A DNA stretch of 64,000 nucleotides from Bradyrhizobium sp. AZCC 1693 (lineage in GTDB: Bacteria; Pseudomonadota; Alphaproteobacteria; Rhizobiales; Xanthobacteraceae), in the NCBI RefSeq assembly GCF_036924745.1, contig NZ_JAZHSD010000001.1, positions 7,253,001 to 7,317,000 on the forward strand. The letters run 5' to 3'. Every line of letters begins with the position of its first letter. The stretch's first letter is position 1. The position numbers and the translations under genes were made by a program. Shown here in pieces: positions 25,078 through 33,365 of the stretch. The notes below the pieces were generated by a model. It saw nothing but the letters and a program-made list of their open reading frames with translations, was not told the origin of the DNA and did no database searches.

Positions 25078-26277
25078 TCAATGCCCGATGAGGATCTCCG
25101 GCACTTTCCCCGCCGGCGGCGTGTTGCGGCTGCGCTGGGTGCGGACGATGCCGTCGATGATGGTCATGCCGATGCCCGGGAGATCGCCGAGCTGCACGCT
25201 TTCCAAAATGTTCTTGCCGGGCGAGTGCTGCGCCTTGTCCATCAGGACGAAGTCTGCCGAGCGGCCGACCTCGATGATGCCGCAGTCGAGCTCGCGCATG
25301 CGGGCGGTGTTGCCGGTGGCAAGGCAGAAGGCGAGTTCGGCGGGCAGGTCGCCGAGCGACGACAGCATCGAGACCATGCGCAAAATGCCGAGCGGCTGCA
25401 CGCCGGAGCCGGCCGGCGCATCGGTGCCAAGGATAACGCGGTGAAGGTCGCCCATCTCGCGCGCGGTGCGCAGCGTGAACAGCGCCGAGCGTTCGTTACC
25501 GTTGTGAACGAGCTCCAGCCCGCGCTTGCAACCCTCGCAGATGCAACGAATTTGGTCGTCGGGCAGGGCGGTGTGGCCGCCGTTGATGTGGCCGACCACG
25601 TCGGTGTCGGCTTCCAGCACCACGTCCTTGTCGATCAGGCCGGAGCCGGGGATCGACGGACCGCCGGTGTGGATCGTGCTCTGGATGCCATACTTGCGCG
25701 CCCAGCCGACCATTTTGCGCGCGGTCGGGCCGTCCTTGACGCCGCCCAGGCCGACTTCGCCGAGCAGCTTGACGCCGGCCGCCGCCAATTCCCTAAAATC
25801 GTCCTCGACCATTTCGCATTCGATCACCGGCGCGCCGGCGTGAACTTTCACGCCGCCGGGACGCAGCGTCCAGAATGCGCGCTGCGCAAAAATCGCCATC
25901 GCCTTCAACCCGACGACGTCGCGGGGGCGGCCGGGCATGTGGACTTCGCCGGCCGAGATCATGGTGGTGACGCCGCCATGGAGGTAGCTGTCGATCCAGT
26001 TGCTCTGGTTCTGCCGCGGCGTCCAGTCGCCGGCGACGGGATGGACGTGGCTGTCGATCAGGCCCGGCGCGACGGTGGTACCGTTGGCATCGACCACGGT
26101 GGTGGCGCCCTCGGTGTTGACGTCCTTGAAGCGGCCGATGGCCGTGATCTTGCCGTTCTCGGCCACGATCGTATCGCCGTCCAGGATCGGCTTTTCCAGC
26201 GCCCCCGATAGCAGCAGCCCGATATTGCGGATCACCAGCTTGCTCGGGCCGGTCGCCTGGGGTGCATCGTGGGCCAT
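25078..26277 (-). CDS. ena: Enamidase (6-oxo-1,4,5,6-tetrahydronicotinate amidohydrolase)
   Basis: A 399-residue metal-dependent amidohydrolase. Metal ligands are visible as DSHVHP, GEVGLGG, HTGG, HINGG and GTDAP. The segments LHGGVTTMISAG and, near the C-terminus, SRNTPPA match the Eubacterium barkeri enamidase as I recall it. That enzyme opens the ring of 1,4,5,6-tetrahydro-6-oxonicotinate to 2-formylglutarate and ammonia. It is cytosolic. The start at 26277 follows AAAAGGA; an in-frame Met 12 codons earlier is less likely. It is divergent from ferredoxin-NADP reductase across a region with two GTATAC palindromes like that before 6-hydroxynicotinate reductase. A general imidazolonepropionase-like hydrolase is the fallback. 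Confidence 0.87.
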   Translation of the reverse strand: MAHDAPQATGPSKLVIRNIGLLLSGALEKPILDGDTIVAENGKITAIGRFKDVNTEGATTVVDANGTTVAPGLIDSHVHPVAGDWTPRQNQSNWIDSYLHGGVTTMISAGEVHMPGRPRDVVGLKAMAIFAQRAFWTLRPGGVKVHAGAPVIECEMVEDDFRELAAAGVKLLGEVGLGGVKDGPTARKMVGWARKYGIQSTIHTGGPSIPGSGLIDKDVVLEADTDVVGHINGGHTALPDDQIRCICEGCKRGLELVHNGNERSALFTLRTAREMGDLHRVILGTDAPAGSGVQPLGILRMVSMLSSLGDLPAELAFCLATGNTARMRELDCGIIEVGRSADFVLMDKAQHSPGKNILESVQLGDLPGIGMTIIDGIVRTQRSRNTPPAGKVPEILIGH

Positions 26278-26323
26278 GGTTTTTCCTTTTGGTTCAATGC
26301 CTTCGCCGGACATTCTGCCCGGC

Positions 26324-26378
26324 TTGACGATCGGATCAAGCTGGATTATTCATTTGTATACGAACGATCGTATACGAA
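26324..26378. promoter_or_regulatory. Divergent ena/fpr promoter region with two GTATAC operators
   Basis: Two palindromes stand 14 bases apart: TTTGTATACGAA at 26353-26364 and ATCGTATACGAA at 26367-26378. For the rightward gene a -35 TTGACG (26324-26329), 17 bases and a -10 TATTCA (26347-26352) precede the first palindrome directly. The pattern equals that at 12166-12177, so the same regulator probably controls enamidase, the reductase operon and ferredoxin-NADP reductase. Confidence 0.65.
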
Positions 26379-26422
26379 TGATTGAGCCGGTCAATCCGGC
26401 GTGCAGGTCAGGGAACGGTGCG

Positions 26423-27196
26423 ATGAGCAATTTCAACCAGGAAAGCGTGCTGAGCGTCCATCACTGGACCGATACGCTGTTCAGCTTCACCACCACGCGC
26501 GATCCTTCGTTCCGCTTCCGCAACGGCGAGTTCACCATGATCGGGCTGAAGGTCGGCGAAAAGCCGCTGCTCCGCGCCTACTCGGTCGCCAGCGCCAATT
26601 ACGAGGACCGGCTCGAATTCTTCTCAATCAAGGTGCCGGACGGGCCGCTGACCTCGCGCCTCCAGCATCTGAAGCAGGGCGACGAGATCATCGTCAGCCG
26701 CAAGGCCACCGGTACACTGGTCATCGACAACCTCGAGGACGGCCGCAACCTCTATTTGATCGGCACGGGCACGGGCCTGGCCCCGTTTCTTTCCGTGATC
26801 AAGGATCCCGAGACCTATGAGCGGTTCGAGAAGGTGGTGCTGTTGCACGGCTGCCGCCGCGTGAAGGAACTCGCCTATGGCGAGATGATCACCGAAAAGC
26901 TGCCGAACGACGAACTGATCGGCGAATATATCCGCAATCAGCTGGTCTATTATCCGACCGTGACCCGCGATCCCTTCCGCAACCGCGGCCGCATCACCGA
27001 CCTGATCAATTCAGGCAAGCTATTCGCCGATATCGGGCTGGCCTCGCTCGATCCCGCCCATGACCGCGTCATGATCTGCGGCAGCCCGGCGCTGGTGGCT
27101 GACACGCGCACGCTGCTCAACGGCAGGGGATTTGTCGAAGGCAATCACGGCGAGCCCGCGCAGTTCGTGGTCGAGAAGGCATTCGCGGAGCGTTGA
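26423..27196 (+). CDS. fpr: Ferredoxin--NADP reductase
   Basis: A 257-residue flavoprotein of the bacterial FNR type. The FAD motif RAYSVAS is near residue 52, the NADP pyrophosphate motif GTGTGLAPF near 113 and the C-terminal FVVEKAFAER is typical of subclass I enzymes. It shuttles electrons between NADPH and ferredoxin or flavodoxin in the cytosol. Sharing a regulated divergent promoter with enamidase, it is a good candidate to supply low-potential electrons for 6-hydroxynicotinate reductase. No ferredoxin gene is seen beside it. Confidence 0.92.
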   Translation: MSNFNQESVLSVHHWTDTLFSFTTTRDPSFRFRNGEFTMIGLKVGEKPLLRAYSVASANYEDRLEFFSIKVPDGPLTSRLQHLKQGDEIIVSRKATGTLVIDNLEDGRNLYLIGTGTGLAPFLSVIKDPETYERFEKVVLLHGCRRVKELAYGEMITEKLPNDELIGEYIRNQLVYYPTVTRDPFRNRGRITDLINSGKLFADIGLASLDPAHDRVMICGSPALVADTRTLLNGRGFVEGNHGEPAQFVVEKAFAER

Positions 27197-27207
27197 TCGC
27201 CGACTGC

Positions 27208-27981
27208 CTAAGGCCGCACCCCCGGCGCTTCCATCGCCATCCCGCGCGCCCGTGACATCAGATACAATTCCAGTTCGACCAGTTCCGGCGCGCCGTAATC
27301 GTAGGCCTGGGCCCTTATGCCTGACATACAGGCGCGCAGGCGCCGCTGCAGCGATCCGAGCGACTGCCACTCCAGCCGGTAGAGCGGGTAGCCGGTCGGG
27401 TGCGCTTGCGTGATCGCCGATCCCGCCAGCCGCTTGTCCCAGTTATCATTATGGCAGTTGGCGCAGCCGAGATTGAGCTGGCCCTGTCGCTGCATGTAGA
27501 GCTCGCGCCCTTTGGCGATAAACGGCGCAAGCTGCGGGTCGGCGCCGGTTTCGATTCGTACGCCCTGCGATTGCCGCGCGACAAAGGCGGTGAGCGCCAG
27601 CAGTTCGCGGCTCTCGAAGGGTAGCGGCGTCGCCTGCTGGTGGTTGCTGCGGCACGAATTGATGCGCTGCTCCAGATCGACGGGACGGCCGGTGGCCTTG
27701 TCGAAGGCAGGGTAGCGGGCGGCTACGCCCTTCATGCTGGTGCGCGCATCGTCGTGGCAATCGGCGCAGGCCTTGTTGGCGGCGCCTAGCTTGCGCTTCC
27801 ATAAGCTTTCGCCGTCAAGCACCCAGAGCATGCCGGGATTGGCGGTATCCTCGTCCTGCATCGCTTTGGTGTCCGGCTTCATGAACTCGTAGCCGGAGCG
27901 GCGGTCGGGTGGCGGGATCTCGGCGGCGAAGGCAGAGCCAACGATCAGCAGCGCAACGGCCATGGTGCCGGCAAATCTCAT
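27208..27981 (-). CDS. soxA: Sulfur-oxidation c-type cytochrome SoxA
   Basis: A 257-residue periplasmic cytochrome with signal peptide (MRFAGTMAVALLIVGSAFA). Two heme motifs are visible, CADCH and CANCH, and the family's RLRACMSG supplies the cysteine thought to ligate the active-site heme and carry a persulfide. INSCRSNHQQ between them is the usual SoxA signature. SoxAX joins thiosulfate or other sulfur to the SoxYZ carrier. Its ATG overlaps the soxZ stop. It is the last gene of the leftward sox run. Confidence 0.9.
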   Translation of the reverse strand: MRFAGTMAVALLIVGSAFAAEIPPPDRRSGYEFMKPDTKAMQDEDTANPGMLWVLDGESLWKRKLGAANKACADCHDDARTSMKGVAARYPAFDKATGRPVDLEQRINSCRSNHQQATPLPFESRELLALTAFVARQSQGVRIETGADPQLAPFIAKGRELYMQRQGQLNLGCANCHNDNWDKRLAGSAITQAHPTGYPLYRLEWQSLGSLQRRLRACMSGIRAQAYDYGAPELVELELYLMSRARGMAMEAPGVRP

Positions 27982-28298
27982 TCGACGGATATCGAGGCGG
28001 ACGCGGTTTCCGAAAACCCCTGATCGCCGATCCATTCGAACTCGAACTTGCCGCTCTCGGTTGCGGTGGTGAAGAAAGTAATGAAGGGGTTGGCGGCAAC
28101 AGCCGGAAATAGGTCGGCGCGGAAAATCTCATTGCCGTTGAAGCGGCACGTAAGGCTCGTGATGATGTCGCGCGGAACGACTTCGCCTGAGGCTTTATGG
28201 CGATAGCCGGGTTCCATGATGTGCGACATCAGCGTCTTGATCTCGATGATGTCGCCACGCTTAGCTTTCGCTGGAACGTTGATCATTGCCGAGGCCAT
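27978..28298 (-). CDS. soxZ: Thiosulfate oxidation carrier subunit SoxZ
   Basis: A 106-residue protein, the usual SoxZ size, with the typical KRGDIIEIKTLMSHIMEPGYR (read in two parts, residues ~13-34) and FNGNEIFRADLFPAVAANPF segments. It has no signal peptide of its own; SoxZ is exported bound to SoxY, which carries a Tat signal. It overlaps soxY upstream and soxA downstream, so the three are translationally coupled. Confidence 0.93.
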   Translation of the reverse strand: MASAMINVPAKAKRGDIIEIKTLMSHIMEPGYRHKASGEVVPRDIITSLTCRFNGNEIFRADLFPAVAANPFITFFTTATESGKFEFEWIGDQGFSETASASISVE

Positions 28299-28777
28299 CA
28301 GATCACCTCCTCGGTGCAGGCCGCCAGCGTCACCACGACGTCGACGCTGGCGGACCAGAACGACCCGTCCGAGAGCTTTGCGATCGCGACGATCTTCTGG
28401 CTGTCGGCGAGACGGATGCGGGCCGAAACCTGCGCCCGGCCGTTATGCGGACCGAGATGAAAATTCGCGATGTTGGGCTGCGGATTCTTTTCGTTGAAGA
28501 CGTGGATGCTGCGGACGTGATCCTCCGCCGCCATCGGATGGTTGACGCTGACCGTCATCGGTACGGTGTTGCCGTTCTCGACCAGCGGCGGGATGTCGAG
28601 CTTGACCTTGCCGGTGCGCACCGCCGCGCCGCCGGTGACGCTCTGGATCGCGGAGGCAAGCATCGCCGGCGTAGCCTCCGCGGGGCGAACAGTGACGACC
28701 GGAAGCGCGCCGAGCACGGCTGCGCCACCGGCGAGGCCGAGGAACTGGCGGCGTGATGAATTTGGCGGTTGCTGCAT
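28298..28777 (-). CDS. soxY: Sulfur carrier protein SoxY with a non-canonical C-terminal arm
   Basis: A 159-residue periplasmic carrier. The Tat signal SSRRQFLGLAGGAAVLG is at residues ~7-23. The middle matches SoxY (VNHPMAAEDHVRSIHVFNEKNP in two parts, and FHLGPHNG). In classical SoxY the sulfur-bearing cysteine sits in a flexible GGCGG tail. Here the end reads VTLAACTEEVI: a single cysteine is kept but the glycines are replaced and six residues extend past the motif. It may be a different SoxY class with another partner set. It overlaps soxZ (TGATG) and follows soxX by nine bases. Confidence 0.9.
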   Translation of the reverse strand: MQQPPNSSRRQFLGLAGGAAVLGALPVVTVRPAEATPAMLASAIQSVTGGAAVRTGKVKLDIPPLVENGNTVPMTVSVNHPMAAEDHVRSIHVFNEKNPQPNIANFHLGPHNGRAQVSARIRLADSQKIVAIAKLSDGSFWSASVDVVVTLAACTEEVI

Positions 28778-28786
28778 CGTACCTTC

Positions 28787-29242
28787 CTATTCACGCAGCG
28801 TCAGGAGATACGCCACGATATCCTCGATCTGTTCGGCCGACAGGATCGGCTTGCCGCGCCACGGCGTCCCGACGCGATCAAGGCCGTCCACGCGGTAATA
28901 GGACGGCATGATGGTCGCGGCATTGAGGCGGGACGCGTCCACCAGCCGGAGCCGAAGCTGGCCCTCGGACGCGCGGCTGCCGGAACCGGAAACGTCAGGC
29001 GCCAGGTCGCCCTGGAACTTCTGCTCGGGAAATGGGCCGCTGTGGCAGAGGATGCAAGTGCTGGAACGTTCGACGACGAGCGCCCGCCCGCGGGCTGCAT
29101 CGCCTCGCGCATTCGTGAGCGGCTCCGGAATGGCATCGCCGACGACGGTATAAGGCTGCAGGGCCTGCGCGCCGGCCGGGCACGGCACGGCAAGCAGCAA
29201 GCCTGCAAGCAACATCCCGACATAAGCCCTCGATCTAGCCAA
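28787..29242 (-). CDS. soxX: Sulfur-oxidation c-type cytochrome SoxX
   Basis: A ~151-residue monoheme cytochrome with CxxCH (CILCH) near residue 68 and the Met in IMPSYY as likely second ligand. The C-terminal KPILSAEQIEDIVAYL is a typical cytochrome c helix. A TTG start at 29242, overlapping the flavoprotein gene's stop, gives a proper signal peptide (ARSRAYVGMLLAGLLLAVPC). The first ATG at 29215 would remove its positive charges, so TTG is preferred, but this is a judgement. SoxX pairs with SoxA. Confidence 0.85.
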   Translation of the reverse strand: MARSRAYVGMLLAGLLLAVPCPAGAQALQPYTVVGDAIPEPLTNARGDAARGRALVVERSSTCILCHSGPFPEQKFQGDLAPDVSGSGSRASEGQLRLRLVDASRLNAATIMPSYYRVDGLDRVGTPWRGKPILSAEQIEDIVAYLLTLRE

Positions 29243-30509
29243 ACGTTTCCACCGTGATCGTCTTGAACCAGTTTTCCGCACCTTCCGCCTCGCGTTGGCG
29301 CACCTCGCGCGGGGCGTTGACCGGGCTCGTCGCGCTCTCGACCTCGGCGAACTGGCCGTCCTTCGGCTGATAGACGCCTGACAGCGAGAAGGCATAGCCC
29401 GGCGCGACGGTGTTGTAGCAGGCGCCGCTCAGCCGGGGCGTCTCGGGCCCCTTGCCCGATAGCATGGCCACGATGCCAGCCGCGCAAGCATTGCCCTGCG
29501 CACGCGCGGCCGACGCCGCTTTCGGAATCTGCCCGGCGATGCAGGCGTCGCCGATAACGTGAATGTTGGGCACGAGTTTCGAGGCAAAGCTCGTGGGATC
29601 GATCGGGCACCAGCCGGTATTGTCGGCCGCCCCCGCGATCTCGGCGATGAGTCCGGCCTTTTGCGGCGGGATCACGCTCGCGACATCGGCGACATAATTG
29701 CCGAAGTCGGTGATGATGGTGTTGGTCGCGGGATCGACCGAGGTCACCCGTCCGCCTTGCGAGAGCGCGATCCGCTCGATCATGCCGGGATAGAGCTCCT
29801 TCCACGCGGCCTCGAACAGCTTTTGCTGCGAAAAACCGTCCTTGGCATCGAGGATCAGGACCTTCGAACGCGGTTTTCGCGTTTTCAGATAGTGCGCGAT
29901 GAGGCTGGCGCGCTCGTAGGGCGCAGGTGGACAGCGCAGCGGCGCCGCAGGGACTGCGATCACGATCGTGCCGCCATCCTGCATGGCTTCGATCTGCGTG
30001 CGCAGCAGCGTCGTCTGTTCGCCGGCCTTCCAGGCATGGGGCATTTTGGCGGAGGCAGCTTCGTCATAGCCGGGCAGGGCATCAAACCGCAGGTCGATGC
30101 CGGGCGACAGCACGAGGCGGTCATAGGTAAGCGAATGGCCATCGGCCAGCGCGATGGTGCGCGCCTGCGGATCGACCTTCGCGGCGGCCTGCGGAATGAC
30201 GGTCACGCCGCCTGCGGCGATCCTGTCATAGCTGAATTGCTGGGCCGGCAAATCCCGCATGCCCGCGATCACCTCGTTACTGAACGGGCAGGCGGTAAAG
30301 GTTTGATTTGGCTCGATCAAGCTCACTTGAAGGTTTGGATCGAGCTGTCGCAGCGCTCGCGCGCAGCTCGCACCGCCGAACCCGCCGCCGATCACGACGA
30401 TATGCGCCGTCGCTTGCGCGAACGATGGGCATGGCAATGCCGCAGCCGCGACGGACGCGGCGACACCGCGTGCGACATCTCTGCGCGTCAGCGGGCGCGT
30501 GGCATCCAT
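29235..30509 (-). CDS. soxF: Flavocytochrome c sulfide dehydrogenase flavoprotein (FccB/SoxF)
   Basis: A 424-residue periplasmic flavoprotein with a Tat signal (TRRDVARGVAASVAAAALP). The FAD motif GGGFGG is near residue 42. CPFSN (~75) contains the cysteine that binds FAD in FccB, and the redox cysteines are likely those in LRCPPAPYERA and NTGWCPIDP. It oxidises sulfide to sulfur and passes electrons to a cytochrome c. It is the first gene of the sox run here; soxX starts inside its last codons. No separate FccA cytochrome is adjacent. Confidence 0.88.
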   Translation of the reverse strand: MDATRPLTRRDVARGVAASVAAAALPCPSFAQATAHIVVIGGGFGGASCARALRQLDPNLQVSLIEPNQTFTACPFSNEVIAGMRDLPAQQFSYDRIAAGGVTVIPQAAAKVDPQARTIALADGHSLTYDRLVLSPGIDLRFDALPGYDEAASAKMPHAWKAGEQTTLLRTQIEAMQDGGTIVIAVPAAPLRCPPAPYERASLIAHYLKTRKPRSKVLILDAKDGFSQQKLFEAAWKELYPGMIERIALSQGGRVTSVDPATNTIITDFGNYVADVASVIPPQKAGLIAEIAGAADNTGWCPIDPTSFASKLVPNIHVIGDACIAGQIPKAASAARAQGNACAAGIVAMLSGKGPETPRLSGACYNTVAPGYAFSLSGVYQPKDGQFAEVESATSPVNAPREVRQREAEGAENWFKTITVETFG

Positions 30510-30563
30510 GGGAACAATCCGGGAGTGGGAGCGGCGGCTGGTTTCAGCCGCCGCCCGCTATTG

Positions 30564-32750
30564 TCAGGCAAACGTGATGTTCTGGTCCTTCAGCGGCACC
30601 GAACGAATCCGCTTGCCGGTTGCCGCAAAGTAGGCGTTGAGCACCGCAGGTGCGGCGACGCCGATGGTCGGCTCGCCGACGCCGCCCCAGAAGCCGCCGC
30701 TCGGCACCATGACGCATTCCACCTTCGGCATCGCGGCAATCCGCATGGAATCGTAGGTATCGAAGTTGGTCTGCTCGATCTTGCCGTCCTTCACCGTACA
30801 GCCGCCATAGAACAGGGCGGACAGGCCGTAGACAAAAGAGCCCGCGATCTGCCGCTCGACCTGCGCCGGATTGACGACGTAGCCGGGATCGGTCGAGGCG
30901 ACGATGCGGTGCACCTTGATCTTGCTGCCCTCGGTGACGGAGATTTCCGCCGCACCCGCGACATAGCTGCCATATCCCATCACCTGCGCAATCCCGCGAT
31001 AGACGCCCTGCGGCGCGGGCTTGCCCCAGCCGATCTTGTCGGCCACGGCATTGAGCACGGCGAGATGCTTCGGATGCTTGCTCATCAGCTTGCGGCGGAA
31101 TTCCACCGGATCCTGGCCCACCGAATGCGCCAGTTCGTCCATGAAGCATTCGAGATAGATCGCGTTGTGATTGACGTTGACGCCGCGCCAGAAGCCGGGC
31201 GGGACATGCGGGTTGCGCATGGCATGCTCGACCAGGAGATTCGGCACCGAATAGCCGATCGCCGCTTCGCCAGTAGCGTTGAGCCCCTGGAACGCCGCCG
31301 GGTCTTTGCCGTTTTCTAGCGCCGCCGGGCGCACCGAGAACAGGATCGACTGTCCCGACAATCTCACATGCAGCGCGGTGAGATTGTTGTCGGCATCCAA
31401 GGCGCCGGTCAGCTTGCACTGCGTGACCGGATGGTATTTCCCGTGCAGCATGTCCTCTTCGCGCGACCACAATAGCTTGACCGGCGTGCCCGGCATCTGC
31501 TTGGCGATCAGCACCGCCTGCCGGACGTAATCGGTCATGCCGCGGCGGCCGAAGCCACCGCCGAGCATCAGCTTGTGCACCTCGCATTTTTCGGCCGGCA
31601 ATCCCGACGCTTCGAGCGTGGCGGCAAATGCCGCTTCGCCGTTCTGCGTGCCGCACCAGACCTCGCATTTGTCCGCGGTGTAGAGCGCGGTCGCGTTGAG
31701 CGGCTCCATCGTGACGTGGTTCTGGTAGGGATAGTTGTAGACCGCCTCGATCTTCTTGGCGGCGCTCGCAATCGCGGCCTTGGCGTCACCATTCTGGTTG
31801 CCGATGTAAGCCGGCTGCGCATTGTCGAGGCCTTCGGCCAGCCACTTTGCGATCGACTCGCTGGAGACTTTGGCGTTCTCGCCTTCGTCCCAGACGATCG
31901 GCAGCGCATCGAGCGCGGTCTTGGCGTGCCACCAGGTGTCGGCGACGACAGCGACTGCCATATCGCCGACCTTCACCACCTTCTTCACGCCTTTCATGCT
32001 GGCGATCTTGGCTTCGTCAAAACTCTTCAGCTTGCCGCCGAAGACGGGACAATCCTTGATCGCGGCGTTGAGCATGCCGGGCAGCTTGACGTCGGCGCCA
32101 TAGATCATCGCACCCGTTGTCTTGTCGACGGTGTCGAGCCGCTTGACGCCCTTGCCGGCGATCTTCCAGTCCTTGGGATCTTTCAGCTTGACGTCTGCCG
32201 GCGGCTCGAGCTTCGCCGCGGCTTCCACCACCTTGCCGTAGGTCGTGGTCTTGCCCGACGGCGTATGGGTGATGACGCTGTTGGAAGCGGTGCATTCCGA
32301 GGCCGGCACCTTCCATTCGTTCGCGGCGGCCTGCACCAGCATGACGCGCGCCGTAGCGCCGCCTTTGCGGACATAATCCTGGCTGGAACGGATGCCGCGG
32401 CTGCCGCCGGTCGAGAAATCGCCCCAGGCGCGCTTGCGTGCGACACTTTGACCCGGTGTCGGATATTCGGTGACGACCTTCGACCAGTCGCATTCCAGCT
32501 CTTCGGCGACGAGCTGGGCGAGGCCGGTGAGGGAGCCCTGTCCCATCTCCGAGCGGGCGATACGGATCACGACGGTATCGTCGGGGCGGATCACCACCCA
32601 GGCATTGACCTCGGGCGAGCCGTCGGCGGCGCGCACCACGGTCGGTCCGCCGAAAGGAAGATCGAGGCCGATAGCGAGGCCGGCGCCGGCGGCAGCCGTG
32701 CCGATCACGAAGGCGCGGCGATTGAGTTTGGGCATAACGTGCTGGTTCAT
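30564..32750 (-). CDS. Molybdopterin-binding subunit of an IorB-type aldehyde/N-heterocycle oxidoreductase
   Basis: A 728-residue subunit of the xanthine-dehydrogenase family, isoquinoline 1-oxidoreductase (IorB) type. A Tat-like signal NRRAFVIGTAAAGAGLAIG is at residues ~9-27, so the complex is probably periplasmic. Conserved parts are SEMGQGSLTGLAQLVAEEL, GGGFGRRGMTDYV and GGVGEPTIG with the catalytic Glu near the C-terminus. It lies 10 bases after the 2Fe-2S subunit gene and ~55 bases before soxF on the same strand. Unlike NicB it has no cytochrome domain. The substrate may be an aldehyde or N-heterocycle; nothing here decides. Confidence 0.88.
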   Translation of the reverse strand: MNQHVMPKLNRRAFVIGTAAAGAGLAIGLDLPFGGPTVVRAADGSPEVNAWVVIRPDDTVVIRIARSEMGQGSLTGLAQLVAEELECDWSKVVTEYPTPGQSVARKRAWGDFSTGGSRGIRSSQDYVRKGGATARVMLVQAAANEWKVPASECTASNSVITHTPSGKTTTYGKVVEAAAKLEPPADVKLKDPKDWKIAGKGVKRLDTVDKTTGAMIYGADVKLPGMLNAAIKDCPVFGGKLKSFDEAKIASMKGVKKVVKVGDMAVAVVADTWWHAKTALDALPIVWDEGENAKVSSESIAKWLAEGLDNAQPAYIGNQNGDAKAAIASAAKKIEAVYNYPYQNHVTMEPLNATALYTADKCEVWCGTQNGEAAFAATLEASGLPAEKCEVHKLMLGGGFGRRGMTDYVRQAVLIAKQMPGTPVKLLWSREEDMLHGKYHPVTQCKLTGALDADNNLTALHVRLSGQSILFSVRPAALENGKDPAAFQGLNATGEAAIGYSVPNLLVEHAMRNPHVPPGFWRGVNVNHNAIYLECFMDELAHSVGQDPVEFRRKLMSKHPKHLAVLNAVADKIGWGKPAPQGVYRGIAQVMGYGSYVAGAAEISVTEGSKIKVHRIVASTDPGYVVNPAQVERQIAGSFVYGLSALFYGGCTVKDGKIEQTNFDTYDSMRIAAMPKVECVMVPSGGFWGGVGEPTIGVAAPAVLNAYFAATGKRIRSVPLKDQNITFA

Positions 32751-32760
32751 GGCGTTCCCC

Positions 32761-33210
32761 TCAAGCGCTCGCGGCAGCGTGGATCGCCTCGCGGACCTGC
32801 TGGAAGGTCCCGCAACGGCAGATATTGGTGATGGCCTCGTCGATGTCCTGGTCGGTCGGTTTCGGCTTCTCCTTCAGAAGCGCCGCGACCGCCATGATCA
32901 TGCCGCTCTGGCAATAGCCGCATTGCGGCACGTCGTTGGCCACCCAGGCCTGCTGCACCTTGTGCAGTGCGCCGTTGCTGGCGAGTCCTTCGATCGTGGT
33001 GATCTGTTTGCCAACCGCTTCGCTGACCGTGACGCCGCAGGAGCGCATCGCGACTCCGTCGACATGCACGGTGCAGGCGCCGCATTGTGCAATGCCGCAT
33101 CCGTATTTGGTGCCCGTCAGTCCGACATTCTCCCGGATTGCCCAAAGAAGCGGCGTGTCTTCTTCCACGTCCACGCTGATTGATTTGCCGTTGATTGTGA
33201 GATTTGCCAT
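32761..33210 (-). CDS. 2Fe-2S subunit of an IorA-type molybdenum hydroxylase
   Basis: A 149-residue partner of the preceding subunit. Cys38, 43, 46 and 58 ([11 protein letters not shown]...C) form the plant-type cluster, and CGYC with CRCG form the second cluster. It carries electrons away from the molybdenum centre. The gene pair forms its own unit, with ~155 bases separating it from the MFS gene upstream. It has no signal peptide and would be co-exported with the Tat-bearing large subunit. Confidence 0.9.
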   Translation of the reverse strand: MANLTINGKSISVDVEEDTPLLWAIRENVGLTGTKYGCGIAQCGACTVHVDGVAMRSCGVTVSEAVGKQITTIEGLASNGALHKVQQAWVANDVPQCGYCQSGMIMAVAALLKEKPKPTDQDIDEAITNICRCGTFQQVREAIHAAASA

Positions 33211-33365
33211 CGCGTATCCCCTGTTCGCTCAATCCACCGAGTGAGCTTCGGGCGCGATATTTGGCCGGCAACCTGGAATAGTTCAAATCAAGAAAAAGCG
33301 TGTTGGCACGCAGGAAGAAATTTGATCCGCCGGTGTTGCGGGGCATTGCGGTGACCGCATGGCAG

